Shown here one piece after another: positions 1 to 7,204 of a DNA stretch of 64,000 nucleotides. Each line of letters opens with the position of its first letter. The first letter of the stretch is position 1. Source of the DNA: JAGNHN01 sp964590645. GTDB taxonomy: Bacteria > Bacteroidota > Bacteroidia > Bacteroidales > JAGNHN01. The notes under the pieces were generated by a model that saw only the letters and a program-made list of their open reading frames with translations, had not been told where the DNA came from and made no database searches. A program made the translations under genes and the position numbers. The stretch covers positions 45,199 through 109,198 of the forward strand of contig CAZPYJ010000011.1 in the NCBI GenBank assembly GCA_964590645.1. Reading direction: 5' to 3'.

Positions 1-759
1 ACGCCGGCAGGACTGGGAGAGCAATTTGTGCGCATTCTGAATCCCGCTGCAGAAGTCGAAATGCGTTTGCGTAACTGGTTGGTATCGGTAAAGATGCCCT
101 GGCAGCATACTTCGCTTTCCGGCTTGAGTGCCAGTGGCTGGGGGGATTTCAGTATGCGGCTGGTGCGGAGTATAGATTGGAAGGAACATAGGATGCAGGC
201 CAGTCTCGGATTGAAACTTCCCACCGGGAAAACAAACATTCAATCAGAGGGTATCAAGCTTCCTATGGCCTTTCAAAGCGGACTGGGAAGTACGGACCTT
301 ATTGCTGGTTTGAGTATGCACCTTGAATCAGGCTGGGATCTGGCCACAGCAGTGCAGCTACCCGTGAAGCAGGATAATCGGAATGCATATCTGGGCGAAA
401 GAATTGCATCAAATGGAGAAGACTATCAGTTTTTCATCAGCCGCCGGCTGCAGCGGGCAGCAGATGTTATGCTGAGGGTAGAACACCGCTTTTCAGGAAA
501 GAAGGTATCATACCGTGCCGGCCTGATTACACTCTATCACCTGGGCAATGACACGTATCTCGATACAGATGGCAACAGGAAGCAGCTCAAGGGATCGGAA
601 GGATTGACCCTCAACCTGAGTGGGGCCTTGCATTTACCCTTGTCAAATGGTATCGCGCTTGATCTGGCAATGGGGTTTCCGGTATTGGCCAGAGCGGAGC
701 GACCAGAAGGCTTAACCCGAAACGGGATGATCGTTCCGACCCTCTATATTCCTTTGTGA
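1..759 (+). CDS. Outer-membrane beta-barrel-like protein (DUF3187-like), 5' truncated by window edge
   Basis: The reading frame is open from base 1, so the N-terminus and any signal peptide lie outside the window; a GTG at 28 is only an internal codon. The visible part, about 250 residues, has alternating polar and hydrophobic strands, a glycine-rich LPTGKT motif and a C-terminus ending in Pro-Leu after Tyr-Ile. These features recall DUF3187-type beta-barrel proteins of unknown function. It is followed 29 bases later by a membrane glycosyltransferase gene on the same strand, so the two may be co-transcribed. The family call rests on general resemblance and is moderate; an outer-membrane location is an inference. 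Confidence 0.55.
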   Translation, partial: TPAGLGEQFVRILNPAAEVEMRLRNWLVSVKMPWQHTSLSGLSASGWGDFSMRLVRSIDWKEHRMQASLGLKLPTGKTNIQSEGIKLPMAFQSGLGSTDLIAGLSMHLESGWDLATAVQLPVKQDNRNAYLGERIASNGEDYQFFISRRLQRAADVMLRVEHRFSGKKVSYRAGLITLYHLGNDTYLDTDGNRKQLKGSEGLTLNLSGALHLPLSNGIALDLAMGFPVLARAERPEGLTRNGMIVPTLYIPL

Positions 760-787
760 GCGCCCGGCAATTGTGTAAATTGCCCGG

Positions 788-2404
788 ATGAAAACCAAGG
801 GACCATCCACACCCTTCTTTATCATTGTGCTGATAATAATTATCCCATTTATTATCAGTCGCTTGTACTTCTATCTGTTATTTCCCCAGCCTGGCATTAT
901 AAGCGATACGACCGGCTATTACGCCCCGGTCTGGCAAGCGCTGCACGGGATTTCCCCTTCCTTCGATTTCCGTAATCCGGGTTATCCAATGCTGATGCTG
1001 GGGGCAATGCTTCTTTCGGGAAAACTGCTACATATTGTCTATTTACAAAGCCTGCTTAGCCTGGCTTCTTCCTTGTTCTTTCTGAAAGAATGGCAGCACT
1101 TCTTTCCACGCAAAACCTGGATATTTGCTGTGGGCATCTCTCTATTCCTAATCTCAGATGAATACATCCTCCTGGAAAGCAGTTTGCAAAGTGAGATCGC
1201 TTTCACTTCCTTTATCTGGATCAGTCTGGCTTTGATGCTCCGCTATTTTCGGAAAGAATCCGATTATGCGGGCCTTCTTCCGGGGCTGGCCCTTGCTTTT
1301 ACTATTCTTATCCGGCCGGCCGGCATCTTTCTTCTTCCGCTGTGGTTGAGCCTGCTTTGGTGGAAGCAAAGGCAAAACAAAGGTATGCGCAGCGTGATCT
1401 TAGGCGTTTTGTCTCTTCTTTTCCCTTTGTTGTTCACAATGACTTATAATCAGCTGGAGCACGGACGCTTTTCCCTCGCGCAAACAGCGGCGGTAAATCA
1501 ATTTGGGGCCGTAATGCCCTATATTCAAACCTCCCCCGATTTTCATCCCAGGATGAATGCAGCGATCAATCATTATCTGAAAAGGATTAATCAAGCAGAA
1601 AGGCAAAGCATTCTGCGATCCGGTGACAGAAAGGAAATCATTGCCGTTTATACCCAGACTTATGAGGAAATGTGGGGCATTTACCAGCATATCCGGAATG
1701 ACAGCACACCTCCTGTGCTCTGTTACCAGGCTCCCCTGTCTTGCCTTTTCCCGGAAATTCGCAAGGTGGCGCATCACTCGATACGGGAAAATCCGGGATT
1801 CTTCTTAAAAATGAGTGGTGTCAGTCTGGCGCATTCCCTAATTCGCCACAGGGTGCAATGGACAGGAAATTACGTTGATGTCATTTCCCAAAGATGTACA
1901 GGACTTCATCCGGACAATGTGAAATACATCCTGGATCCCTCCAAGGCAGAGAATCAGGATTTGCTGCAAGGCCTTCAGAGAGCAGGAAGCCCTTGTCAAT
2001 ACGATGGAGGAGCGACCATCTTGGATACTGAGAAGCCAAAGCGGGGAACAAAGGCCTGGTGGGCAGGCTACACTTCTTTCATTGGGTGGCTGTTGTTCTT
2101 CAACCGGGGATACATCTGGACCTTGTTGATCACAGTGGCGTTCTTCGTCTCACTGAAAGGGCTGCGTAAAACAAGCAAACCCAAGCTAATGATGACAGGC
2201 CTCCTTGCATCCTGGGCCATTTATATGGGGATGACCCACCTCTTTGTCTATCCTCTCCAGCGCATCACTTTTCCTCTGGAATGGATTAGTCTGTTTGCGC
2301 TGGCATTTCTGCTGATGAAGTTAATGGATAAAATTTTCAGTCATCGGGGGTTGCTGACCGTAGCCATACCTGTCGGTAGGAAATCGTCCACGCTACGGTC
2401 CTGA
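788..2404 (+). CDS. GT-C fold membrane glycosyltransferase-like protein with a repeat-derived C-terminus
   Basis: This 538-residue protein has about ten predicted transmembrane segments. An early loop carries an Asp-Thr-x-x-Tyr motif near residue 40 and an Arg-Asn-Pro-Gly-Tyr-Pro motif near residue 62. Both are typical of GT-C (GT39/ArnT-like) enzymes that move sugars from polyprenyl phosphates onto envelope substrates at the outer face of the inner membrane. The substrate is unknown. The last 15 codons and the stop are read from a REP palindrome (2358-2398), so the native C-terminus has been replaced or extended by repeat DNA. The following gene lies on the other strand, beyond more repeats. 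Confidence 0.65.
   Translation: MKTKGPSTPFFIIVLIIIIPFIISRLYFYLLFPQPGIISDTTGYYAPVWQALHGISPSFDFRNPGYPMLMLGAMLLSGKLLHIVYLQSLLSLASSLFFLKEWQHFFPRKTWIFAVGISLFLISDEYILLESSLQSEIAFTSFIWISLALMLRYFRKESDYAGLLPGLALAFTILIRPAGIFLLPLWLSLLWWKQRQNKGMRSVILGVLSLLFPLLFTMTYNQLEHGRFSLAQTAAVNQFGAVMPYIQTSPDFHPRMNAAINHYLKRINQAERQSILRSGDRKEIIAVYTQTYEEMWGIYQHIRNDSTPPVLCYQAPLSCLFPEIRKVAHHSIRENPGFFLKMSGVSLAHSLIRHRVQWTGNYVDVISQRCTGLHPDNVKYILDPSKAENQDLLQGLQRAGSPCQYDGGATILDTEKPKRGTKAWWAGYTSFIGWLLFFNRGYIWTLLITVAFFVSLKGLRKTSKPKLMMTGLLASWAIYMGMTHLFVYPLQRITFPLEWISLFALAFLLMKLMDKIFSHRGLLTVAIPVGRKSSTLRS
2358..2398. repeat. REP palindrome, long form, overlapping a CDS end
   Basis: The outer arms are CCGTAGC and GCTACGG. Between them lie a 21-bp insert beginning CATACCTGTCGG and the loop GTCCAC. 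The repeat encodes the C-terminal residues and, just beyond, the stop of the upstream glycosyltransferase. Other long-form copies lie at 2492-2532, 3339-3379, 3472-3512 and 24618-24662. Confidence 0.9.
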
Positions 2405-2486
2405 TAAATCACAGGCTCCAGCCACGAAAGCGTCTTAAAACTTCTCGACTTTCGCCTGCTTCCCCTCCTCATCATATTCTACCTTT
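2402..2486. repeat. Copy of the 3' end of the MORN-protein gene
   Basis: About 85 bases match the segment around 3515-3598, which spans the last codons and stop of the MORN-repeat gene on the minus strand. This is one of several such tail copies (see also 3283-3330 and 3391-3464) alternating with REP palindromes. Confidence 0.85.
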
Positions 2487-2491
2487 GCTGT

Positions 2492-2532
2492 CCGTAGCCA
2501 TACCTGTCGGTAGGAAATCGTCCACGCTACGG
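2492..2532. repeat. REP palindrome, long form
   Basis: It has the same arms and 21-bp insert as the copy at 2358-2398. It lies just downstream of the transposase gene's 3' end, as is usual for RAYT genes flanked by their REPs. Confidence 0.9.
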
Positions 2533-2576
2533 ATCTGACAAATCACAGTCTCCAGCCACGAAAACTCATCCAAGCT

Positions 2577-3137
2577 TCAATACGTCCTAAGTCGTGGTGA
2601 TAATTTTATAACTTCCAATTCTCCTTCCATATCTGCATAATTCAAGGCGCTCGAGTAACGATACTCCCATATATTTTTTACTATTCCATTTCGAACAGGA
2701 TTATTATGCAGATACTCAAGTTTCTCCCAAACAAATACATTGCTCACAAGTTCAACTGCGTGATTTTCGTGCGTCCATACCTGATACAGTGTATTTCGCT
2801 GATGCTTCTCCGCTGCACATTTGAATAGATTCAACATCCAGCCGCTCCGACTTTCCGGTCCCTCTGTGATTCGTTGGATTATCCTTTTACTCGTATAGGA
2901 TTTAAAGTCTCGAATAGTTCCGCTTAGTTCTCCTTTCTCACTTCTGGCAATAAGATGAATGTGATTGGACATCAACACCCAGGCAAATAGCTCCAAACCT
3001 TTATTCTCCTGACAATATCGCAGACTCTCTACCACGATCTGTCTGTAGTCGTCTCTAGTAAATAGGTCTATCCAGTTTACAACTTGCAAGGTCAGATAGT
3101 AGGCTGCCTTCTGATCTCTGATTTGATATCCGCCCAT
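2577..3137 (-). CDS. REP-associated tyrosine transposase (RAYT, Y1_Tnp/IS200-like)
   Basis: This 186-residue single-strand transposase has the HUH motif Asn-His-Ile-His-Leu-Ile (His59, His61) and a catalytic-type tyrosine at Tyr81 in Ser-Tyr-Thr-Ser-Lys. The spacing is that of the RAYT branch of IS200/IS605 enzymes. It also has the family's Leu-His-Asn-Asn-Pro-Val-Arg motif near residue 147. RAYTs are domesticated, single-copy enzymes that bind and cleave REP hairpins and are thought to spread them. The gene is flanked on both sides by palindromes (2492-2532 and 3208-3231), and many further REPs occur in the window, so it is the likely partner of this repeat family. All catalytic residues are intact. 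Confidence 0.9.
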   Translation of the reverse strand: MGGYQIRDQKAAYYLTLQVVNWIDLFTRDDYRQIVVESLRYCQENKGLELFAWVLMSNHIHLIARSEKGELSGTIRDFKSYTSKRIIQRITEGPESRSGWMLNLFKCAAEKHQRNTLYQVWTHENHAVELVSNVFVWEKLEYLHNNPVRNGIVKNIWEYRYSSALNYADMEGELEVIKLSPRLRTY

Positions 3138-3207
3138 AGCATTAATGTAAGGAATAACTCACCTTGCTTGTATACTATTCCGTTAGCAGGAGGCTACGAT
3201 TTCTTTT

Positions 3208-3231
3208 GTGCGTAGCGTGGACGCTACGCAC
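3208..3231. repeat. REP palindrome, short form
   Basis: The arms GTGCGTAGC and GCTACGCAC enclose a six-base loop, giving a perfect 9-bp stem. It lies 71 bases upstream of the RAYT start, and its trailing CAGCG recurs after most short-form copies. Confidence 0.9.
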
Positions 3232-3282
3232 AGCGAAAGACGCGCGCCAACGGGCTCCAGCCTGCGAAAACAGATTAGAACT

Positions 3283-3330
3283 TCTCGACTTTGGCCTGGT
3301 TTCCTTCTTCATCATAATCTACCCATTTGC
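3283..3330. repeat. Diverged copy of the MORN-gene 3' end
   Basis: Read on the minus strand, it encodes a variant of the MORN protein's last residues (…Tyr-Asp-Glu-Glu-Gly-Asn-Gln-Ala-Lys-Val-Glu-Lys-Phe-stop). It carries several substitutions, so it is an older copy or a remnant of a paralogous gene. Confidence 0.7.
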
Positions 3331-3338
3331 CTTGCTGT

Positions 3339-3379
3339 CCGTAGCCATACCTGTCGGTAGGAAATCGTCCACGCTACGG
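3339..3379. repeat. REP palindrome, long form
   Basis: The CCGTAGC/GCTACGG arms and the 21-bp loop insert are identical to those of the copy at 2358-2398. Confidence 0.9.
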
Positions 3380-3390
3380 ACTTGACAAAT

Positions 3391-3464
3391 CACAGGCTCC
3401 AGCCACGAAAGCGTCTTAAAACTTCTCGACTTTCGCCTGATTTCCTTCTTCATCATCATCGACC
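3391..3464. repeat. Copy of the MORN-gene 3' end
   Basis: It runs from the conserved linker through the stop and about the last 16 codons of the MORN gene (minus strand). It matches 3515-3598 at first and then diverges. It sits between two REP palindromes. Confidence 0.8.
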
Positions 3465-3471
3465 TTGCTGT

Positions 3472-3512
3472 CCGTAGCCATACCTGTCGGTAGGAAATCG
3501 TCCACGCTACGG
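3472..3512. repeat. REP palindrome, long form
   Basis: This copy lies immediately downstream of the MORN gene's stop and has the same arms and insert as 2358-2398. It may act as a transcript-end hairpin for that gene. Confidence 0.9.
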
Positions 3513-3548
3513 ACCTGATAAATCACAGGCTCCAGCCACGAAAGCGTC

Positions 3549-4301
3549 TTAAAACTTCTCGACTTTCGCCTGCTTCCCCTCCTCATCATATTCTACCCAT
3601 TTGCCCTTTTTCTCTCCTTTATGATATTGACCGGTCGTTTTGATTTTTCCGTTTTCAAAATATTCCTCAAACACACCGTGGGCCAGGTTGTCTTCGTATT
3701 CCTCCAGCGTCTTTAGCTGGCCGTTCGGATAGAAAGTTTTCTGCGGCCCTTCCATTTTGCCCATCCCATACTGATACTCCGCAATCAGTTTTTCATCCGG
3801 ATTATACCAGCGGCTTAGCCCGTCCTTCAAGTCATTGTTGTAAAAAGATTCTTCCTGGATTCTGGCATTATGCTCGTAGTACTTGGCATATCTGCCTTGC
3901 AACTTTCCTTCCATATAAAACATCTCACTCAGCAGACGTCCTCCGAAATTATAGGTCTGATAACGTCCGTGCAAAAGATCATTCTGATAATAGGCTTCTT
4001 TAGCGATGTAGCCCCTTCTATCTACCTCAAGATGAATGCCTTCCCGTTTACCATTTCTGTAGGTTCTCAATTCCTGAAGAAGGCCCTGCGGATTGTAGGC
4101 CACCCAGTTTCCTTCCTTCTGTCCATCCTGGTACATTCCGCGCTCCACGGTCTTTCCATCCCCTTCTTCCCATAAGCCCTGCTTACGGCCCTGTTCGTCG
4201 GTCACATTCATTGGTGGCTCACCGGCGGGTTGAAGTACCTGGGCATTGGATATGCAGGAGAGAAATAGAAAGAGGATCAGAAGTGGTACAGCTTTCATCA
4301 T
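3549..4301 (-). CDS. Secreted MORN-type repeat protein (YwqK/MORN_2-like)
   Basis: The start is set at the ATG at 4301 (Met-Met-Lys-Ala), which directly precedes a clear signal peptide (Leu-Leu-Ile-Leu-Phe-Leu-Phe-Leu, then Ser-Asn-Ala-Gln). An upstream in-frame start would put 20 polar residues before it. About eight repeats of the form Tyr-x-x-Gly-x-x-x-Gly-x-Trp/Arg-x-x-Tyr fill the mature 230 residues, the pattern of MORN_2/YwqK proteins. The function is unknown; such proteins are mostly exported in Bacteroidota. The 3' end of the gene has been copied several times downstream, interleaved with REP palindromes. Confidence 0.75.
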   Translation of the reverse strand: MMKAVPLLILFLFLSCISNAQVLQPAGEPPMNVTDEQGRKQGLWEEGDGKTVERGMYQDGQKEGNWVAYNPQGLLQELRTYRNGKREGIHLEVDRRGYIAKEAYYQNDLLHGRYQTYNFGGRLLSEMFYMEGKLQGRYAKYYEHNARIQEESFYNNDLKDGLSRWYNPDEKLIAEYQYGMGKMEGPQKTFYPNGQLKTLEEYEDNLAHGVFEEYFENGKIKTTGQYHKGEKKGKWVEYDEEGKQAKVEKF

Positions 4302-4426
4302 AATATTGATTTTTTGGTATATCCTGGCGGATAAAGCTACAAACATATCGTGAAACCGCAAATTTGTCTATTCCGCTAAGGGTTGACAGAAAGCGCAAAA
4401 AGCAGGAAGGTGGATGTGGAGAAGGC

Positions 4427-5746
4427 TTAATTGATGCGGGCAAAAAGTTCGTGTTCGCTTGCCTCGAGGGGAATCGCATTGCAAAAAACGCCTGGAGACA
4501 GCGAGACTGCTTCGGAAGCCGGAATCAGCACCTCATTGTCCACCTCCGGAGAGTCGTATTCAGTTCTGCCGATCCAGAAATCGCCTTCTTTCCTGTCGAT
4601 GAGGATGCGCAGGCTTTGTCCGATCAGATTTTGATTATGTACAAGGCTGATCTCTGCCTGTATTTCCATCAGGGCAGCAAGCCTGGCTTCTTTTTCTTCG
4701 GCAGGTATATTGTCTTCGAGTTCAAAAGCAGGGGTATCCTCTTCGTGGGAATAGACGAAGGCACCCAGTCGTTCGAAGCGGGTTTCCTTCACAAAATCAA
4801 GCAAGGCATTAAACTCCTGTTCCGTTTCTCCGGGATAACCCACAATCATAGTGGTACGCATCGCGATTTCCGGATACATAGTTCTTACCTTTTCAGCCAG
4901 ATCGAGGGCTTGACCTGCACCACCCCTGCGCATACTTTTCAGTATCCTGTCGCTGATATGCTGAAGGGGGAGATCGAGATAATTACAAATCGCAGGATGA
5001 TCGCGCATTATATCCAACACTTCCATCGGGAATGCCGTGGGGAAGGTATAATGCAGGCGGATCCAGTCGGCAGCTTCGGCCTCGGTGAGTGCACGGAGGA
5101 GATCAGGCAGCATTCGCCGCTCATAAATATCCATCCCGTACCAGGTGAGATCCTGGGCAATCAGCAACAATTCTTTTACACCTCCGGCTTTCAGGTGCAG
5201 TGCTTCGGCAACAATTTCTTCTAAGGGTCGCGAGTGGTGTGGCCCACGAATAAGTGGAATGGCACAGAAAGAACACTGATGGTCACAGCCTTCCGATACT
5301 TTCATATAAGCGTAGTGCGAAGGCGTGGAGACTATCCTGTCGTGCCAGGAAGGAGCTGCAGCGGAAGATAGGAATTGAGCGACCACCTTGGCCGGCTCGT
5401 TCACTCCCAAGAAGGCGTCCACTTCCGGGATTTCCGCTTGAAGGTCTTTGCGATATCTCTGAGAGAGGCAGCCCATCACCACCAGTTTGCCGATGCGGCC
5501 TTCTTTGCGGGCCCGGGCATAATCAAGGATCGTATCGATGGATTCCTGTTTGGCATCCAGGATAAAACCGCAGGTATTGATAATCACCCCGGCAAATCCC
5601 TCGCCAGGCGCATCGTGTACAACACGGAAGCCCCCCCTGCGCAGGGCACCCATCAGGTTTTCCGAGTCCACCGTATTCTTGGAGCAGCCCAGGGTGATCA
5701 CATTGATGGGGGCATCCTGGGGGAAGGATTTTCGATTTCCCATCAT
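4427..5746 (-). CDS. rimO: Ribosomal protein uS12 methylthiotransferase RimO
   Basis: This radical-SAM enzyme adds a methylthio group to the conserved aspartate of ribosomal protein uS12. The 439 residues show the N-terminal UPF0004 domain beginning Leu-Gly-Cys-Ser-Lys-Asn, with three cysteines for the auxiliary cluster. The radical-SAM CxxxCxxC follows in Cys-Asp-His-Gln-Cys-Ser-Phe-Cys, with a C-terminal TRAM-like segment. The conserved Pro-Leu-Ile-Arg-Gly after the cluster separates RimO from MiaB and MtaB. It overlaps the upstream ftsY stop by four bases, so translation is probably coupled. Confidence 0.95.
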   Translation of the reverse strand: MMGNRKSFPQDAPINVITLGCSKNTVDSENLMGALRRGGFRVVHDAPGEGFAGVIINTCGFILDAKQESIDTILDYARARKEGRIGKLVVMGCLSQRYRKDLQAEIPEVDAFLGVNEPAKVVAQFLSSAAAPSWHDRIVSTPSHYAYMKVSEGCDHQCSFCAIPLIRGPHHSRPLEEIVAEALHLKAGGVKELLLIAQDLTWYGMDIYERRMLPDLLRALTEAEAADWIRLHYTFPTAFPMEVLDIMRDHPAICNYLDLPLQHISDRILKSMRRGGAGQALDLAEKVRTMYPEIAMRTTMIVGYPGETEQEFNALLDFVKETRFERLGAFVYSHEEDTPAFELEDNIPAEEKEARLAALMEIQAEISLVHNQNLIGQSLRILIDRKEGDFWIGRTEYDSPEVDNEVLIPASEAVSLSPGVFCNAIPLEASEHELFARIN

Positions 5747-6693
5747 TGGAACAGGGAATCAACAAAGAGATCCCGGTCAAAGATCTGAAGATCCTCCATC
5801 TTCTCTCCCACCCCGATATATTTGACCGGCACTTTGAATTCGTCGGAGATGCCGAGCACCACACCGCCTTTGGCAGTGCCATCCAGTTTGGTCAGGGCAA
5901 GGGCATTGACTTCGGTGGCGGCGGTGAACTGGCGCGCTTGTTCCACGGCATTCTGGCCGGTGGAGGCATCCAGCACCAACAATACTTCGTGGGGAGCATT
6001 GGGAATGACTTTCTGCATCACGCGCCGTATCTTGGAAAGTTCATTCATCAGGTATTGTTTGTTGTGCAGGCGCCCGGCAGTATCGATAATCACCACATCC
6101 ACTTCTCGGGAGACAGCGGCCTGCAGGGCATCGAAAGCCACAGAGGCAGGATCGGCGCCCATACCCTGGCTGATGAAAGGCACATCGGCACGCTCCGACC
6201 AGATCCTGAGCTGATCGACAGCGGCAGCACGGAAAGTATCTGCTGCACCCAGCAATACGGATTTCCCTGCGGTTTTGAACTTGTAGGCAAGCTTTCCTAT
6301 GGTGGTGGTTTTGCCTACCCCGTTCACTCCGACCACCATAATGACATAGGGCTCTCCATTGTCGGGAAGATCGAAGTCGCGCACATCCTCCGCATTGCTT
6401 TCGCGCAGCAGGGCGGTCACTTCCTCTTTGAGGAGGCGGTTAAGCTCCCCTGACCCAAGATATTTATCCTGCTTCACCCTTTCCTGGAGTCGTTCGATGA
6501 TTTTCAGGGTAGTATTGACGCCCACATCCGAGGAGACAAGAATCTCTTCCAGCTGATCCAGGAAATCATCATCGATGGAGGTTTTCCCGATCAGGGCGCG
6601 GGAGATACGGGAAAACATATTCTCGCGGGTACGGTTGAGACCTTTGTCCAGGTTCTCTTTGCGATCCTTGCTGAAGATGGAAAAAATGCCCAT
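5743..6693 (-). CDS. ftsY: Signal recognition particle receptor FtsY
   Basis: This SRP-family GTPase docks SRP–ribosome complexes at the inner membrane. In its 316 residues a helical N domain precedes the G domain with P-loop Gly-Val-Asn-Gly-Val-Gly-Lys-Thr-Thr. It then shows Asp-Thr-Phe-Arg-Ala-Ala-Ala, Asp-Thr-Ala-Gly-Arg, Thr-Lys-Leu-Asp-Gly-Thr-Ala-Lys-Gly-Gly and the closing Gly-Val-Gly-Glu. The acidic A domain of E. coli FtsY is absent, as is usual in Bacteroidota. The gene lies between DUF4295 (through a terminator) and rimO, which it overlaps. Confidence 0.96.
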   Translation of the reverse strand: MGIFSIFSKDRKENLDKGLNRTRENMFSRISRALIGKTSIDDDFLDQLEEILVSSDVGVNTTLKIIERLQERVKQDKYLGSGELNRLLKEEVTALLRESNAEDVRDFDLPDNGEPYVIMVVGVNGVGKTTTIGKLAYKFKTAGKSVLLGAADTFRAAAVDQLRIWSERADVPFISQGMGADPASVAFDALQAAVSREVDVVIIDTAGRLHNKQYLMNELSKIRRVMQKVIPNAPHEVLLVLDASTGQNAVEQARQFTAATEVNALALTKLDGTAKGGVVLGISDEFKVPVKYIGVGEKMEDLQIFDRDLFVDSLFQ

Positions 6694-6715
6694 AGGAGGA
6701 ATCTATGTGTGATGA

Positions 6716-6752
6716 TAAAAAAAAGAGCCTTTTCTCGTGAAAGAAAAAGCTC
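6716..6752 (-). terminator. Rho-independent terminator after the DUF4295 gene
   Basis: On the minus strand an 11-bp stem with one mismatch (6742-6752 with 6725-6735) and a six-base loop is followed by eight T residues. It lies between the DUF4295 stop and the ftsY start, so it should separate the ribosomal-protein transcript from ftsY–rimO, at least in part. Confidence 0.8.
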
Positions 6753-6776
6753 CTTCGTTGGCCTGAAGGGCCGGGA

Positions 6777-6929
6777 TTATTTCTTCACAAATTCTTTCAC
6801 CTGATCATTGGGGATAATGGTTTCCTTGAAGGAATAGGCCCCGGTTTTCGGTGACTTTACCATCTTGATCACCTTGGCATATTCCTTGCCGGTGGTGGTT
6901 TTCAGGGTAGCAACTACTTTCTTGGCCAT
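6777..6929 (-). CDS. Small basic DUF4295 protein
   Basis: This 50-residue lysine-rich protein begins Met-Ala-Lys-Lys-Val-Val-Ala-Thr-Leu-Lys and ends Val-Lys-Glu-Phe-Val-Lys-Lys. It matches the DUF4295 family, found almost only in Bacteroidota and almost always just after rpmG. Its size, charge and constant neighbourhood suggest a ribosome-associated role, but no function is proven. It lies eight bases after rpmG and is followed by a terminator. Confidence 0.85.
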   Translation of the reverse strand: MAKKVVATLKTTTGKEYAKVIKMVKSPKTGAYSFKETIIPNDQVKEFVKK

Positions 6930-6937
6930 ATCACAAC

Positions 6938-7126
6938 TTATTTAATCTCCCGATGAACGGTAACTTTCTTCAGGATAGGGTTAAACTTCTTCAATTCAAG
7001 ACGATCGGGGGTATTCTTCTTGTTCTTGGTGCTAATATAGCGCGAGGTTCCGGGGAGCCCGCTATTCTTGTGCTCGGTACATTCCAGGATAACCTGGACC
7101 CTTGCGTCTTTGGTTTTCTTTGCCAT
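6938..7126 (-). CDS. rpmG: Large-subunit ribosomal protein bL33
   Basis: This 62-residue basic protein has the bL33 pattern: an Ala-Lys-Lys start, a central Thr-Ser-Arg-Tyr-Ile-Ser-Thr-Lys-Asn-Lys motif and the closing Lys-Lys-Phe-Asn-Pro region. It lacks the zinc-binding cysteine pairs of C+ bL33; the single Cys is isolated, so this is a C- form. In many Bacteroidota rpmB (bL28) lies directly upstream. Here the next gene upstream is the divergent xerD-type recombinase, so rpmB is located elsewhere. Confidence 0.93.
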   Translation of the reverse strand: MAKKTKDARVQVILECTEHKNSGLPGTSRYISTKNKKNTPDRLELKKFNPILKKVTVHREIK

Positions 7127-7204
7127 TGCTATCGACTTTTTGGGTGTGCAAAAATAGACACAAATTTATGAATTACCAAACCCATTCCTCTTACCTTCGC
7201 AAAT

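Noticed and set aside
2350..3520. CRISPR array
   Set aside because: The repeats are palindromes separated by copies of a gene tail, not by unique spacers of equal length, and no cas genes are present.
4364..5224. Long plus-strand frame opposite rimO
   Set aside because: It is an antisense shadow of the well-conserved rimO gene.
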